Source of the DNA: Bacteroides sp.
GTDB taxonomy: Bacteria > Bacteroidota > Bacteroidia > Bacteroidales > Bacteroidaceae
DNA length: 64,000 nt
Direction: 5' to 3'
Assembly (NCBI GenBank): GCA_021201335.1
Contig: JAJQFD010000060.1
Span: 46,717 to 110,716, forward strand
Of the stretch, positions 19,243 to 28,829 are shown in pieces. Numbering within the stretch: position 1 is the stretch's first letter; each line of letters opens with the position of its first letter. Both the position numbers and the translations under genes were made by a program. A model generated the notes under the pieces. It searched no databases and was not told the origin of the DNA. It was given only the letters and a program-made list of their open reading frames with translations.

Positions 19243-19950
19243 ATGTTATCACAAAAATATGGTCGTACCTATCATTATCCTTTTTCTCCCGGCACCACAA
19301 GTGATGACCGGATCAATCACACATATTGGGAAGATATCCAACGGATTGAAACATTGGTACATACTGAAAAACTGGATGGCGAAAACAATTGTCTCAACCA
19401 CTGGGGTGTTTTCGCTCGTTCACATGTCGCCCCTACTACTTCTCCCTGGACAAGCCAGTTACGGGAACGATGGCAGTTACTGAAAAATGACCTAGCCGAT
19501 ATTGAATTATTTGGAGAAAACTTATACGCCATTCATTCAATTGAGTATCAGCGAATCGAAGAATATTATTATATATTCGCAGTGCGTTGTCTCGATAAAT
19601 GGCTTTCGTGGGAAGAAGTAAAATTTTACGCAGCATTGTTTGACTTCCCTACAGTTCCGGAATTACAAATGCAATCTACCCGGGAACTAACTGAAGAAAG
19701 TCTGAAAAAACAAATTATCGACTGGGCACAGGAGCCGAGTTTTTTCGGATCAGTTGATCCATTAACACAAGAAGATTGTACACGCGAAGGAGTCGTGAGC
19801 AGGAACATAGGAGAATATCCAGTGACTGATTTCCCGCACCAGGTTTTTAAATACGTGCGCAAAGGACATGTTCGTACAGATGTACATTGGACTCGTAACT
19901 GGAAACGAGCTAAACTAACCTGGGAAAATTACCCTAAAATGGAGGAATAA
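19243..19950 (+). CDS. ATP-dependent RNA ligase (Rnl2-like family)
   Basis: A 235-aa RNA ligase of the nucleotidyltransferase superfamily, which seals 3'-OH/5'-phosphate RNA ends by way of an enzyme-AMP intermediate. Motif I is TEKLDGENN, with the adenylated Lys. FGENLYAIHSIEY fits motif III/IIIa, CTREGVVSRN motif IV, and VFKYVRKGH motif V. The length is that of the bare catalytic core. The next gene, 2 bases after the stop, encodes a P-loop kinase fused to an HD domain that would heal the ends, so the two form an RNA repair cassette. The RNA targeted is unknown; damaged tRNA is a reasonable guess. Confidence 0.85.
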   Translation: MLSQKYGRTYHYPFSPGTTSDDRINHTYWEDIQRIETLVHTEKLDGENNCLNHWGVFARSHVAPTTSPWTSQLRERWQLLKNDLADIELFGENLYAIHSIEYQRIEEYYYIFAVRCLDKWLSWEEVKFYAALFDFPTVPELQMQSTRELTEESLKKQIIDWAQEPSFFGSVDPLTQEDCTREGVVSRNIGEYPVTDFPHQVFKYVRKGHVRTDVHWTRNWKRAKLTWENYPKMEE

Positions 19951-19952
19951 TT

Positions 19953-21065
19953 ATGAGCTGGCATCTAACAACAAATAAAGAATGGAATACCCTGGAAGAA
20001 GCATTTTCCTGGATAGCCGAAATGAAGAATGTGGATCAGCACAAACTACATCATGCCGAAGGGAATGTAGCGATCCATACGCAAATGGTATTGGACAAAC
20101 TAACTCATCATCCTGTATATATTTCCCTCGATGAAGAAACTCGGGAAATACTCTGGACGGCAGCCCTGATGCATGACATCGAAAAGCGTTCAACATCACT
20201 TAATGAAGGAAATGGTATGATTACAGCAAAAGGCCATGCCCGAAAAGGAGAATATACAGTGCGTACTATCCTATACCGGGATATCCAGACCCCGTTTCAT
20301 ATCCGGGAACAAATTGCTTCGCTGGTTCGCTTCCACGGCCTGCCTCTCTGGTTGATGGAAAAGCAGAATCCTACTCAGAAAATACACGAAGTCTCTCTTC
20401 GGGTTAATACCGCACATTTAAGACTTCTGGCGGAAGCAGACGCCGGAGGTCGCATTTGCGAAGATCAGGAATGGTTACTGGAAGCTCTTGAACTATTCGA
20501 ACTATTCTGTAAGGAACAAGATTGTTGGGGGAAAGCCAGAGCTTTCGCTTCAAATTCCGCCCGGTTTCATTACTTCCATACACCAGATAGTTATGTGGAT
20601 TACGTTCCGTTTGAAGACTATAAGAGTGAAGTTACTTTACTTTCCGGCTTGCCTGGCATGGGAAAAGATCACTACATTCAATCCCTCCAGCAGGATATTC
20701 CGATCGTTAGTTTGGATGATATACGTCGAAAACATAAAATCAGTCCGACAGATAAATCCGGCAACGGATGGGTGATACAAACGGCCAAAGAGGACGCGAG
20801 AAGTCATTTGCGCAAAGGCCATAACTTCATCTGGAACGCGACCAATATAACCCAACAGATGCGTTCTCAGTTAATTAACCTTTTCGTTTCTTATAAAGCA
20901 AAGGTTAAAATTGTGTATATAGAAAAACCATACCCTACCTGGAGAAGTCAAAATAAGAACAGGGAATATCCATTGTCAAATGATGTGCTAGATAAATTAC
21001 TCGGCAAATTGGAAATCCCCCAACTAACTGAAGCACATGAAGTTGAATATAGGATTGAAGAATAA
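19953..21065 (+). CDS. HD-Pnk: HD phosphohydrolase fused to P-loop polynucleotide kinase
   Basis: A 370-aa end-healing enzyme. The N-terminal half is an HD domain (HAEGNVAIHTQMVL, then ALMHDIEK with the His-Asp pair, then RFHGLP), which in HD-Pnk enzymes removes 2',3'-cyclic phosphates or 3'-phosphates. The C-terminal half is a kinase with P-loop LLSGLPGMGKDHY, an SLDDIRR motif and FIWNATNIT, for 5'-phosphorylation. The gene is translationally close-coupled to the RNA ligase gene. This matches the HD-Pnk/Rnl gene pairs characterised in Runella as I recall. The activity call is from family knowledge; the motifs are seen. Confidence 0.83.
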   Translation: MSWHLTTNKEWNTLEEAFSWIAEMKNVDQHKLHHAEGNVAIHTQMVLDKLTHHPVYISLDEETREILWTAALMHDIEKRSTSLNEGNGMITAKGHARKGEYTVRTILYRDIQTPFHIREQIASLVRFHGLPLWLMEKQNPTQKIHEVSLRVNTAHLRLLAEADAGGRICEDQEWLLEALELFELFCKEQDCWGKARAFASNSARFHYFHTPDSYVDYVPFEDYKSEVTLLSGLPGMGKDHYIQSLQQDIPIVSLDDIRRKHKISPTDKSGNGWVIQTAKEDARSHLRKGHNFIWNATNITQQMRSQLINLFVSYKAKVKIVYIEKPYPTWRSQNKNREYPLSNDVLDKLLGKLEIPQLTEAHEVEYRIEE

Positions 21066-21126
21066 AGAATGCTTCCTGCAAAAATGCTCACAATCATTAA
21101 ATTTGTGCATTTTTTCATTTTATTCC

Positions 21127-21156
21127 TTTGTAGTACCAAGTGTTTGTTTAATTTTG
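21127..21156 (+). promoter_or_regulatory. promoter of the etf/acyl-CoA dehydrogenase operon
   Basis: TTTG at 21127-21130, an 18-base spacer and TAATTTTG at 21149-21156 match the Bacteroidetes consensus, 45 bases before the etfB ATG. Confidence 0.65.
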
Positions 21157-21201
21157 CAGGCTAATAGTTTTTAAGAATACTTAAATATTAAAACTAATAT
21201 C

Positions 21202-22074
21202 ATGAGTTTGAAAATTGTTGTATTGGCAAAACAAGTACCTGATACTCGTAATGTAGGGAAAGATGCCATGAAAGCCGACGGAACGGTAAACCGCGCGGCA
21301 TTGCCCGCAATCTTCAATCCGGAAGACCTGAATGCTTTGGAACAGGCACTCCGTTTGAAAGATGCTAATCCAGGCTCCACCATCACCATGTTAACCATGG
21401 GACCGGGTCGCGCAGCCGAGATTATTCGTGAAGGACTTTATCGGGGAGCAGATAATGGTTATTTATTAACTGACCGTGCTTTTGCAGGTGCCGACACACT
21501 GGCTACCTCTTATGCATTGGCTACTGCGATCCGCAAAATGGGTGATGTAGATATTATTATCGGTGGCCGTCAGGCTATTGATGGCGATACAGCCCAGGTA
21601 GGTCCACAGGTTGCAGAAAAGCTGGGCTTAACACAAATCACTTACACCGAAGAAATTCTGGAAGTAAAAGACGGTAAAATTAAAGTAAAACGACACATCG
21701 ACGGAGGTATTGAAACGGTAGAAGGGCCATTGCCTATTGTTATCACTGTTAACGGATCAGCAGCACCCTGCCGTCCTCGCAATGCGAAGCTGGTGATGAA
21801 GTATAAACATGCTAAAACCGTTACAGAAAAACAACAAGGTGATCTTGACTATACGAATTTATATAGCAAATGTGATTACCTGAATCTGGAAGAATGGAGC
21901 GTAAGTGACGTAAACGGGGATGTTGCCCAATGTGGTCTTTCCGGTTCTCCTACCAAAGTTAAAACCATTCAAAACATTGTATTCCAGGCCAAAGAAAGTA
22001 AAACACTGACTTCGGCAGACCGTGATATAGAAGACCTGATTGTTGAACTTTTAGCTAACCATACGATTGGATAA
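21202..22074 (+). CDS. etfB: electron transfer flavoprotein beta subunit
   Basis: A 290-aa EtfB, which with EtfA forms the FAD/AMP-containing heterodimer that shuttles electrons to or from acyl-CoA dehydrogenases. KIVVLAKQVPDTRNV is the family N-terminus, IIIGGRQAIDGDTAQVGP the nucleotide-binding loop and VTVNGSAAPCRPRNAK the recognition-loop region. First gene of a four-gene operon; etfA begins 2 bases after the stop. The partner dehydrogenase is encoded two genes downstream. Confidence 0.95.
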   Translation: MSLKIVVLAKQVPDTRNVGKDAMKADGTVNRAALPAIFNPEDLNALEQALRLKDANPGSTITMLTMGPGRAAEIIREGLYRGADNGYLLTDRAFAGADTLATSYALATAIRKMGDVDIIIGGRQAIDGDTAQVGPQVAEKLGLTQITYTEEILEVKDGKIKVKRHIDGGIETVEGPLPIVITVNGSAAPCRPRNAKLVMKYKHAKTVTEKQQGDLDYTNLYSKCDYLNLEEWSVSDVNGDVAQCGLSGSPTKVKTIQNIVFQAKESKTLTSADRDIEDLIVELLANHTIG

Positions 22075-22076
22075 TT

Positions 22077-23096
22077 ATGAATAACTTATTTGTATATTGC
22101 GAAATAGAAGATGGTATCGTGGCCGATGTTAGCCTCGAGCTTCTAACCAAAGGTCGGTCGTTAGCTAATCAACTTACCTGTCAGCTCGAAGCGATCGTTA
22201 TAGGTACCAACCTGAAAGATATTGAAAAGCAAGTTTTCCCTTACGGAGTAGATAAATTACACGTTTTCGACAGTGAAGGACTTTATCCTTATACATCTTT
22301 GCCACATACTGCGGTATTGGTAAAGTTGTTCCAGGAAGAAAAGCCGCAAATCTGCCTGATGGGTGCAACCGTTATCGGTCGCGACCTAGGCCCTCGTGTT
22401 TCTTCTGCCCTGCACAGTGGATTAACAGCCGACTGTACTTCCCTTGAAATTGGTGATCATGAAGATAAAAAGGCTGGTGTGGTTTATAAAGACCTCTTGT
22501 ACCAGATTCGTCCGGCTTTCGGTGGTAACATTGTAGCTACCATTATTAATCCGGAACATCGTCCGCAAATGGCAACTGTTCGCGAAGGGGTGATGAAAAA
22601 AGAAATCCTCTCTCCTACTCATCAGGGTGAAATTATCAATCATGATGTAAAAGACTATGTTTCCGATTCAGACTTCATCGTGAAAGTTATTGAACGCCAT
22701 ATTGAAAAGGCCAAACATAACCTGAAAGGTTCTCCTATCGTAGTTGCCGGCGGCTATGGAGTTGGCTCCAAAGAAAATTTCGATTTACTATTCGACCTGG
22801 CAAAAGTATTGAACGCAGAAGTAGGCGCAAGCCGCGCTGCTGTTGATGCCGGGTTTGCTGATCATGACCGTCAAATTGGCCAGACAGGTGTAACTGTTCG
22901 TCCTAAATTATACATCGCTTGCGGTATTTCCGGACAGATACAGCATATTGCCGGTATGCAGGAAAGCTCAATGATTATTTCGATCAACAGTGATCCAGAT
23001 GCCCCGATCAATACCATTGCCGACTATGTAATCAATGGTTCGATTGAGGAAGTAGTTCCTAAAATGATTAAATACTACAAAGCTAATAGCAAATAA
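22077..23096 (+). CDS. etfA: electron transfer flavoprotein alpha subunit
   Basis: A 339-aa EtfA. The N-terminal domain resembles EtfB, and the C-terminal FAD domain shows VVAGGYGVGSKENF, VGASRAAVDAGFADHDRQIGQTG and YIACGISGQIQHIAGM, with the flavin-binding Arg, Gln and Ser/Thr residues in place. It carries no extra ferredoxin domain. It works with EtfB and the acyl-CoA dehydrogenase encoded at 23937. Confidence 0.95.
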   Translation: MNNLFVYCEIEDGIVADVSLELLTKGRSLANQLTCQLEAIVIGTNLKDIEKQVFPYGVDKLHVFDSEGLYPYTSLPHTAVLVKLFQEEKPQICLMGATVIGRDLGPRVSSALHSGLTADCTSLEIGDHEDKKAGVVYKDLLYQIRPAFGGNIVATIINPEHRPQMATVREGVMKKEILSPTHQGEIINHDVKDYVSDSDFIVKVIERHIEKAKHNLKGSPIVVAGGYGVGSKENFDLLFDLAKVLNAEVGASRAAVDAGFADHDRQIGQTGVTVRPKLYIACGISGQIQHIAGMQESSMIISINSDPDAPINTIADYVINGSIEEVVPKMIKYYKANSK

Positions 23097-23107
23097 AAAG
23101 TGTTTAA

Positions 23108-23923
23108 ATGAAAGGAATACTGATTGGAATATTATTACTGTGCAGTGCCAATGCTCTTTTTGCTCAGGATACCATTTATATAAATCAAGGTAAATGGGTT
23201 ACTCCATCTGAAGCTAAAGAATATGCAATTATCACTCCCAAAGACAAAATTCTATCTGTTTCTTTCTATACCCCGGATCATCGACTTAAAAAAACTGGAG
23301 ACTATTCCATATTCAACAAAAAAAAGGAAATTCGCCATGGAATCCACACATACTTTTATCCAAACGGAAAAGATAGCGTAATATGTCCTTACATTGATAA
23401 TAAGCCACATGGACAAAAACTGGCTTATTATAAAAATGGGAATATATACTATCGACAAATCTTTAATTCCGGAACACTAGATACTTTTACACAGTATTAT
23501 GAGAACGGTAAAATAAAAAGGACAGAAGTCTACGGATTTAATGGAGTTGAACCCTTAGTCACAGAGGGACACCTTTATGATACAGATGGAACTGAAATAG
23601 ATTTTATACCTTTTATGGAAATTCCTCAAATAAATGTTCCAGGCGGAAATAAAGTAATGATGATTTTTCTGGCTAAAAACATTCAATATCCCAAAGACTT
23701 AGAAAAAAAGAGAGAGATGGGTAGTGTGGTTATAAATTGTGAAATCTCCCCGGAAGGTAAAGTTACCTGCACTTACAAAAAAAAGGCACATCCACTTTTC
23801 AACGAGGAAGCCATGCGGGTAGTAAAAATGCTAATAGATGAATATGGAGCATTACCCGGAAAGAGAGAAGGAATACCCAGTAGAATGAGCTTAAATATCC
23901 CAATCAATTTTCGTTTAAACTAA
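23108..23923 (+). CDS. exported MORN-like repeat protein with TonB C-terminal domain
   Basis: A 271-aa secreted protein: signal peptide MKGILIGILLLCSANALFAQ, then MORN-variant repeats (GIHTYFYPNGKDSVICPY, GQKLAYYKNGNIYYRQIF, TQYYENGKIKRTEVY) and a TonB/energy-transducer C-terminal domain (GSVVINCEISPEGKVTCTY, HPLFNEEAMRVV). It has no transmembrane anchor of the classical TonB type, so it is not itself a working energy transducer as written. It sits inside the etf/acyl-CoA dehydrogenase operon with 11- and 13-base gaps, which is an unexpected partner; its role there is unknown. Confidence 0.75.
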   Translation: MKGILIGILLLCSANALFAQDTIYINQGKWVTPSEAKEYAIITPKDKILSVSFYTPDHRLKKTGDYSIFNKKKEIRHGIHTYFYPNGKDSVICPYIDNKPHGQKLAYYKNGNIYYRQIFNSGTLDTFTQYYENGKIKRTEVYGFNGVEPLVTEGHLYDTDGTEIDFIPFMEIPQINVPGGNKVMMIFLAKNIQYPKDLEKKREMGSVVINCEISPEGKVTCTYKKKAHPLFNEEAMRVVKMLIDEYGALPGKREGIPSRMSLNIPINFRLN

Positions 23924-23936
23924 AAACAATACAATA

Positions 23937-25643
23937 ATGGCAAATTTTTATCAAGATACTCCCGAACTAAAGCATCACCTCAATCATCCGTTGATGAAGA
24001 GGATTGTTGAGCTCAAAGAGCGCAACTATGCTGATAAAGATAATTTCGATTATGCCCCTGTAGATTTCGAGGATGCAATGGACAGCTACGATAAAGTGTT
24101 GGAAATTGTAGGTGAAATTTGTGGCGAAATCATAGCCCCCAATGCAGAAGGTGTCGATCATGAAGGACCCTCTGTTTCTAACGGACGGGTAACTTATGCA
24201 AGCGGTACGATCGAGAATTTAGACGCAACCACCAAAGCCAGCTTGATGGGTATAGCTATGCCCCGTAGATATGGTGGTCTGAACTTCCCGAATGTTCCTT
24301 ATATGATGGCTGCCGATATGGTTAGCCGGAGCGATGCTGGTTTTGAAAATCTTTGGGGATTGCAAGACTGCGCAGAAACAATTTACGAATTCGCCACCGA
24401 AGATCAGAAGAAACGTTACATTACACGCGTGTGTCAAGGTGCAACCATGTCAATGGACTTAACCGAACCGGACGCTGGTTCTGACCTTCAAGCCGTAATG
24501 CTTAAAGCAACTTATAGTGAAAAGGATGAATGTTGGTATCTGAATGGGGTAAAGCGTTTCATCACCAACGGAGATTCGGATATTCACCTGGTACTTGCCC
24601 GCTCAGAAGAAGGTACCCGTGATGGCCGTGGTTTATCTATGTTTATTTACGACAAGCGTAACGGTGGTGTAACTGTACGCCGTATTGAGAATAAAATGGG
24701 TATCAAAGGTTCTCCAACCTGCGAATTGGTGTACAAGAATGCCAAAGCCGAACTTTGTGGCGACCGCAAATTAGGCCTCATTAAATATGTAATGGCATTG
24801 ATGAATGGTGCCCGTTTGGGTATTGCTGCTCAATCAGTAGGTATTTGTCAGGCAGCCTATAACGAGGCATTGGTATATGCAAAAGATCGCCGGCAATTTG
24901 GTAAAGCTATCATTGAATTTCCTGCAGTAGCCGAAATGCTTTCGTTGATGAAAGCAAAACTGGATGCTTGCCGCTCATTGCTCTATGAAACAACCCGTTT
25001 TGTGGATATTTATAAAGCATTGGATGATATTGCGAAAGAACGTAAACTGACTCCTGAAGAAAGACAAGAGCAGAAGAAATTCTCCAAACTGGCCGATAGT
25101 TTCACACCGCTTTCAAAAGGAATGAGTAGTGAATTTGCTAATCAGAATGCTTATGACAGTATTCAGGTACACGGTGGTTCTGGCTTTATGAAAGATTATG
25201 CCTGCGAAAGAATCTACCGCGATGCCCGTATCACTTCAATCTATGAAGGAACGACTCAATTGCAGGTGGTAGCTGCCATTCGTTATGTAACCACTGGAGC
25301 ATACCTGAATCAGATACGCGAATATGAAGCAATGGATGTTGCTCCTGAACTGGAAGGTTTGAAAAACAGACTAAAAGACATGGCGAGCAAATATGCAGCA
25401 GTTGTTACTCAAATCATAGAAGCAAAGGATCAGGAATTACTCGACTTCTGCGCCCGCCGTCTGGTTGAAATGGCTGCCCATATCATCATGGGACACCTGT
25501 TATTACAAGATGCCAGCCGAAACAGTGAGTTGTTTAACGCTTCCGCCCAGGTATACATCCGTTTTGCCGAAGCAGAAATAGAAAAGCATATCAACTTCAT
25601 CCGTAAGTTTGATAAAGATGATCTGGCTTACTACAGAAAATAA
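23937..25643 (+). CDS. acyl-CoA dehydrogenase
   Basis: A 568-aa FAD-dependent acyl-CoA dehydrogenase of the long (about 570-600 aa) bacterial group, oxidising acyl-CoA or, in reverse, reducing enoyl-CoA with EtfAB. Seen are MSMDLTEPDAGSDLQAV (flavin/substrate loop), GVKRFITNGD, KMGIKGSPTCEL, YAKDRRQFGKAI and QVHGGSGFMKDYACERIYRDARITSIYEGTT, where the Glu of YEGT is the catalytic base in many members. The C-terminal extension is all helical. Chain-length preference cannot be read from sequence. Confidence 0.92.
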   Translation: MANFYQDTPELKHHLNHPLMKRIVELKERNYADKDNFDYAPVDFEDAMDSYDKVLEIVGEICGEIIAPNAEGVDHEGPSVSNGRVTYASGTIENLDATTKASLMGIAMPRRYGGLNFPNVPYMMAADMVSRSDAGFENLWGLQDCAETIYEFATEDQKKRYITRVCQGATMSMDLTEPDAGSDLQAVMLKATYSEKDECWYLNGVKRFITNGDSDIHLVLARSEEGTRDGRGLSMFIYDKRNGGVTVRRIENKMGIKGSPTCELVYKNAKAELCGDRKLGLIKYVMALMNGARLGIAAQSVGICQAAYNEALVYAKDRRQFGKAIIEFPAVAEMLSLMKAKLDACRSLLYETTRFVDIYKALDDIAKERKLTPEERQEQKKFSKLADSFTPLSKGMSSEFANQNAYDSIQVHGGSGFMKDYACERIYRDARITSIYEGTTQLQVVAAIRYVTTGAYLNQIREYEAMDVAPELEGLKNRLKDMASKYAAVVTQIIEAKDQELLDFCARRLVEMAAHIIMGHLLLQDASRNSELFNASAQVYIRFAEAEIEKHINFIRKFDKDDLAYYRK

Positions 25644-25677
25644 GACCATATTCTAAAAGTTTTATATCATTTATATT

Positions 25678-25712
25678 ACGCCGTATGTGTTATTTGCCAT
25701 ACGGCGTTTTTT
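25678..25712 (+). terminator. rho-independent terminator of the etf operon
   Basis: A 10-bp stem (25678-25687 with 25698-25707), a 10-base loop and a run of six T at 25707-25712. Confidence 0.85.
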
Positions 25713-25939
25713 AGTATAAAAGTACATCTGTAATCTAAAGACGGTAGCATTCGGATCAAATACCAGTAGGATTTTAGCCAAGTGTCGGTAGCTTTTTACC
25801 CATCTCCCGATAGCATTTTTACTCTTTGCTCCAGACTACGTTTCTATACTTCACTCTTCTTTTCTTGATTTTGTGTAATTAATAATAATTTCTAACTTTA
25901 AGAGCTCCAACAAATTTGACAATCATATTTAGACACGAC

Positions 25940-27736
25940 ATGAGAAATAAAAGATGGTTCCTATTTATCTTCATGAGCTTTTTATGTATCAGTGCAGTGC
26001 ATAGTCAGCTTAAAGAGGCCCTATTAAATGCCCTCACGAACAATGATACAGCAGAAACTATTCAATTACCTTCCGTAGATTCTATTAAAATGGAGGAAAT
26101 GGAAAAGGCATTGGTCGAATCCCGCCTTACTGAAATGAACCTGCGCCTCGAAATGGAGGCACTGAAAAAAGCTTCTTTTATAGAAGACTCCATTCAAAGA
26201 GTTCAACAAAGAATTCGAATCGATTCCCTTAGGAGCATAACTCCCGGAATACCTGTCGTTGTGGAATCTGACACTTTATATTATATCTATTCAAAACGGG
26301 GAGGAGTTTCCCCACAAGTCCGGGCCCGTATAGTTGAAGCTACTATAACTTCATTGGGAAAACGATACACGCTACAGCCAGACTCTCTTTACATTGAAGA
26401 AACCGATATCACCACAGAAATAATGTACGAGGACAAAGTAGTTGCTTCATTTACTGATCAGGATGCTCTGTGGGAAAATATGACCCGAAGCGAACTGGCG
26501 AACCTCCGACGTTTGATTATTATTAATAAAATGTACGAATTGCAAAAGGAGTATGGATTTATGCAATTAATAAAGAGAATACTTCTGTTCCTGTTAGTTT
26601 TAACTATACAAGGATTACTGATCTGGTTTACATTCTGGTTTTATAAACGGGCAAAATTTAAGATTGCCCGTTTAAAACAGTCGAAACTAAAACCCGTATT
26701 CTATCATAATTATGAGATCTTCGATACACGCAAGCAAGTTCAATTGCTTTTATTCCTTGCAAAACTGTTGTATTATGCCATCGTATTGATACAACTTATC
26801 GTATCGATCCCTATTTTGTTTTCCATTTTCCCGCAAACGGAAGATTTAGCCTATAAGATATTCTCCTATATATGGAATCCTGTAAAAGATATTTTCGCAG
26901 GTGTTATTAATTACATGCCGAATTTGTTTACCATCATTATTATCTGGCTTGCAATTAAGTATCTGGTAAGAGGAGTTGGATACTTTGCCGGAGAAATCGA
27001 ATCGGAAAAACTTAAAATAAGTGGTTTTTATCCAGACTGGGCACAGCCCTCTTTTCAAATTATCCGCTTTCTACTCTATGCTTTTATGATCGCCATGATT
27101 TATCCCTACCTGCCGGGGTCCAATACTGGGATATTCCAGGGAATATCCGTCTTTGTAGGATTAATCATTTCTTTAGGTTCAACTACGGTTATTGGCAATA
27201 TAATGGCAGGATTGGTTATTACCTACATGCGACCTTTTAAAATAGGAGACAGAATCAAATTGAACGAAACAGTTGGAAATGTAATAGAGAAAACAGCTTT
27301 TGTGACGCGCATCAGGACACCCAAGAATGAGATTGTAACCATTCCGAATTCCTTCATACTTTCTTCTCATACCATTAACTATAGTGCCTCAGCCAAAGAG
27401 CAAGGACTCATTATTCACTCCGAAATTAGTTTTGGTTTCGAAGAACATTGGGAAAAAGTACATAATTTATTAATTGATGCAGCCTTGGCAACTCCCGGAG
27501 TACTGGAGAAGCCCAAGCCTTTCGTGCATGAGATTTCATTACAGGATTTTTATCCGATTTATCAGATCAATGCCTACATTGAAGACGCTGACAAACAAGC
27601 CCAGATATATTCAGACTTACATGCCAACATCCAAGACCTAGCTGGTAAAGCAGGCATTGAATTACTTTCTCCTCATTATTATGCAGCCAGGGATGGAAGT
27701 ATGATAACGATTCCGAAAGAATACAAAAAAACCTGA
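25940..27736 (+). CDS. MscS-family mechanosensitive channel with periplasmic N-terminal region
   Basis: A 598-aa membrane protein. ATG at 25940 is preferred because it starts a signal peptide (MRNKRWFLFIFMSFLCISAVHSQ). A helical soluble region of about 180 residues follows, then several membrane spans (RILLFLLVLTIQGLLIWFTF, LLYYAIVLIQLIVSIPILF, LFTIIIIWLAIKYLV) and the MscS core with the pore helix region FVGLIISLGSTTVIGNIMAG and beta domain MRPFKIGDRIKL / VTIPNSFI. Such channels release solutes on hypo-osmotic shock. Monocistronic. Confidence 0.88.
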   Translation: MRNKRWFLFIFMSFLCISAVHSQLKEALLNALTNNDTAETIQLPSVDSIKMEEMEKALVESRLTEMNLRLEMEALKKASFIEDSIQRVQQRIRIDSLRSITPGIPVVVESDTLYYIYSKRGGVSPQVRARIVEATITSLGKRYTLQPDSLYIEETDITTEIMYEDKVVASFTDQDALWENMTRSELANLRRLIIINKMYELQKEYGFMQLIKRILLFLLVLTIQGLLIWFTFWFYKRAKFKIARLKQSKLKPVFYHNYEIFDTRKQVQLLLFLAKLLYYAIVLIQLIVSIPILFSIFPQTEDLAYKIFSYIWNPVKDIFAGVINYMPNLFTIIIIWLAIKYLVRGVGYFAGEIESEKLKISGFYPDWAQPSFQIIRFLLYAFMIAMIYPYLPGSNTGIFQGISVFVGLIISLGSTTVIGNIMAGLVITYMRPFKIGDRIKLNETVGNVIEKTAFVTRIRTPKNEIVTIPNSFILSSHTINYSASAKEQGLIIHSEISFGFEEHWEKVHNLLIDAALATPGVLEKPKPFVHEISLQDFYPIYQINAYIEDADKQAQIYSDLHANIQDLAGKAGIELLSPHYYAARDGSMITIPKEYKKT

Positions 27737-27761
27737 TGCTTACTATTTATCTGGGGTTTGA

Positions 27762-28781
27762 TTAAAGCAATTGTTTGAGTTTCTCAATAAATTCATCAAT
27801 ATCCTTTTCTGTTGTATCAAAAGAAGTAACCAAACGTATCTCATTGTTTTCTTCGTTCCAGAAATAAAAGAAGTAAGACTTTAATAATTCATCAATTATA
27901 TGCCGAGGCATGGTAAGAAATAATTGGTTGCTCTCCACCTTTTGGGTAAAAAGGATATTAGGCAACACCTTTAGTTCCTGATAAAGTTTCACAGCCATCG
28001 CATTGGCATGCTGTGCATTCTGAAGCCACAAATTATCCGTCAAATAAGGTATAAACTGACAGGACAAATAACGCATTTTAGATGCAAGTTGAGCCGTCTG
28101 TTTCCGAATGAATTTAACTTCACCATTAAATAACGAATTAAAAACAACCACACACTCTCCTACCATCAATCCGTTTTTAGTACCTCCGAAACTTAAAACA
28201 TCAATACCACAATCAACCGTTAGCTCTTTTAAGGAAAGAGCCAGGGCTGCACAAGCATTGGCTATGCGAGCCCCATCCATGTGTACACACATCTGATGTT
28301 GATGAGCCAAATCAGTGATTGCCTTTAACTCTTCTACAGTATATACCGTTCCGAGTTCGGTACATTGGGATAGATAGATAACACCAGGCTGAGAGTGATG
28401 TTGATCACCAAATCCATGAAGATAAGGTTGAATCAACTCAGGACTAAGTTTTCCATCGGGAGTTGCAATTGGACGAATCTGGCATCCAGTGGCTTTCGCC
28501 GGGCCTCCACACTCGTCTACATAAATATGAGCAGTTTCGGCACAAAGGATAGAATGGTAAGGGCGGGTCAATAACTGTAAAACAATCATATTACTGCCCG
28601 TTCCGTTAAATACTAAAATGGGGTCACAGTCGGTAGAGAACGTTTCTTTTATCAAAGTAACCGCTTCTCTTGTCCAGTAATCATCCCCATAGCCGATGGC
28701 ATGATCCTGGTTGGCTTTTATAAGGGTTTCCATCACCAACGGATGTACACCTGAATTATTGTCGGATGCAAAGCTTCTCAT
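27762..28781 (-). CDS. low-specificity L-threonine aldolase
   Basis: A 339-aa PLP enzyme of the threonine aldolase/beta-eliminating lyase family, cleaving L-threonine to glycine and acetaldehyde. Evidence: SFASDNNSGVHPLVMETL at the start, HIYVDECGG, HMDGARIANACAAL (Asp that contacts PLP) and SFGGTKNGLM with the Schiff-base Lys. Length is normal. It is convergent to the MscS gene and upstream of a decayed sigma locus. Confidence 0.9.
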   Translation of the reverse strand: MRSFASDNNSGVHPLVMETLIKANQDHAIGYGDDYWTREAVTLIKETFSTDCDPILVFNGTGSNMIVLQLLTRPYHSILCAETAHIYVDECGGPAKATGCQIRPIATPDGKLSPELIQPYLHGFGDQHHSQPGVIYLSQCTELGTVYTVEELKAITDLAHQHQMCVHMDGARIANACAALALSLKELTVDCGIDVLSFGGTKNGLMVGECVVVFNSLFNGEVKFIRKQTAQLASKMRYLSCQFIPYLTDNLWLQNAQHANAMAVKLYQELKVLPNILFTQKVESNQLFLTMPRHIIDELLKSYFFYFWNEENNEIRLVTSFDTTEKDIDEFIEKLKQLL

Positions 28782-28829
28782 TTCCTTTATTTTTTTGATT
28801 GCAAAGGAAAGGAAATCTTTGTAAATAAA

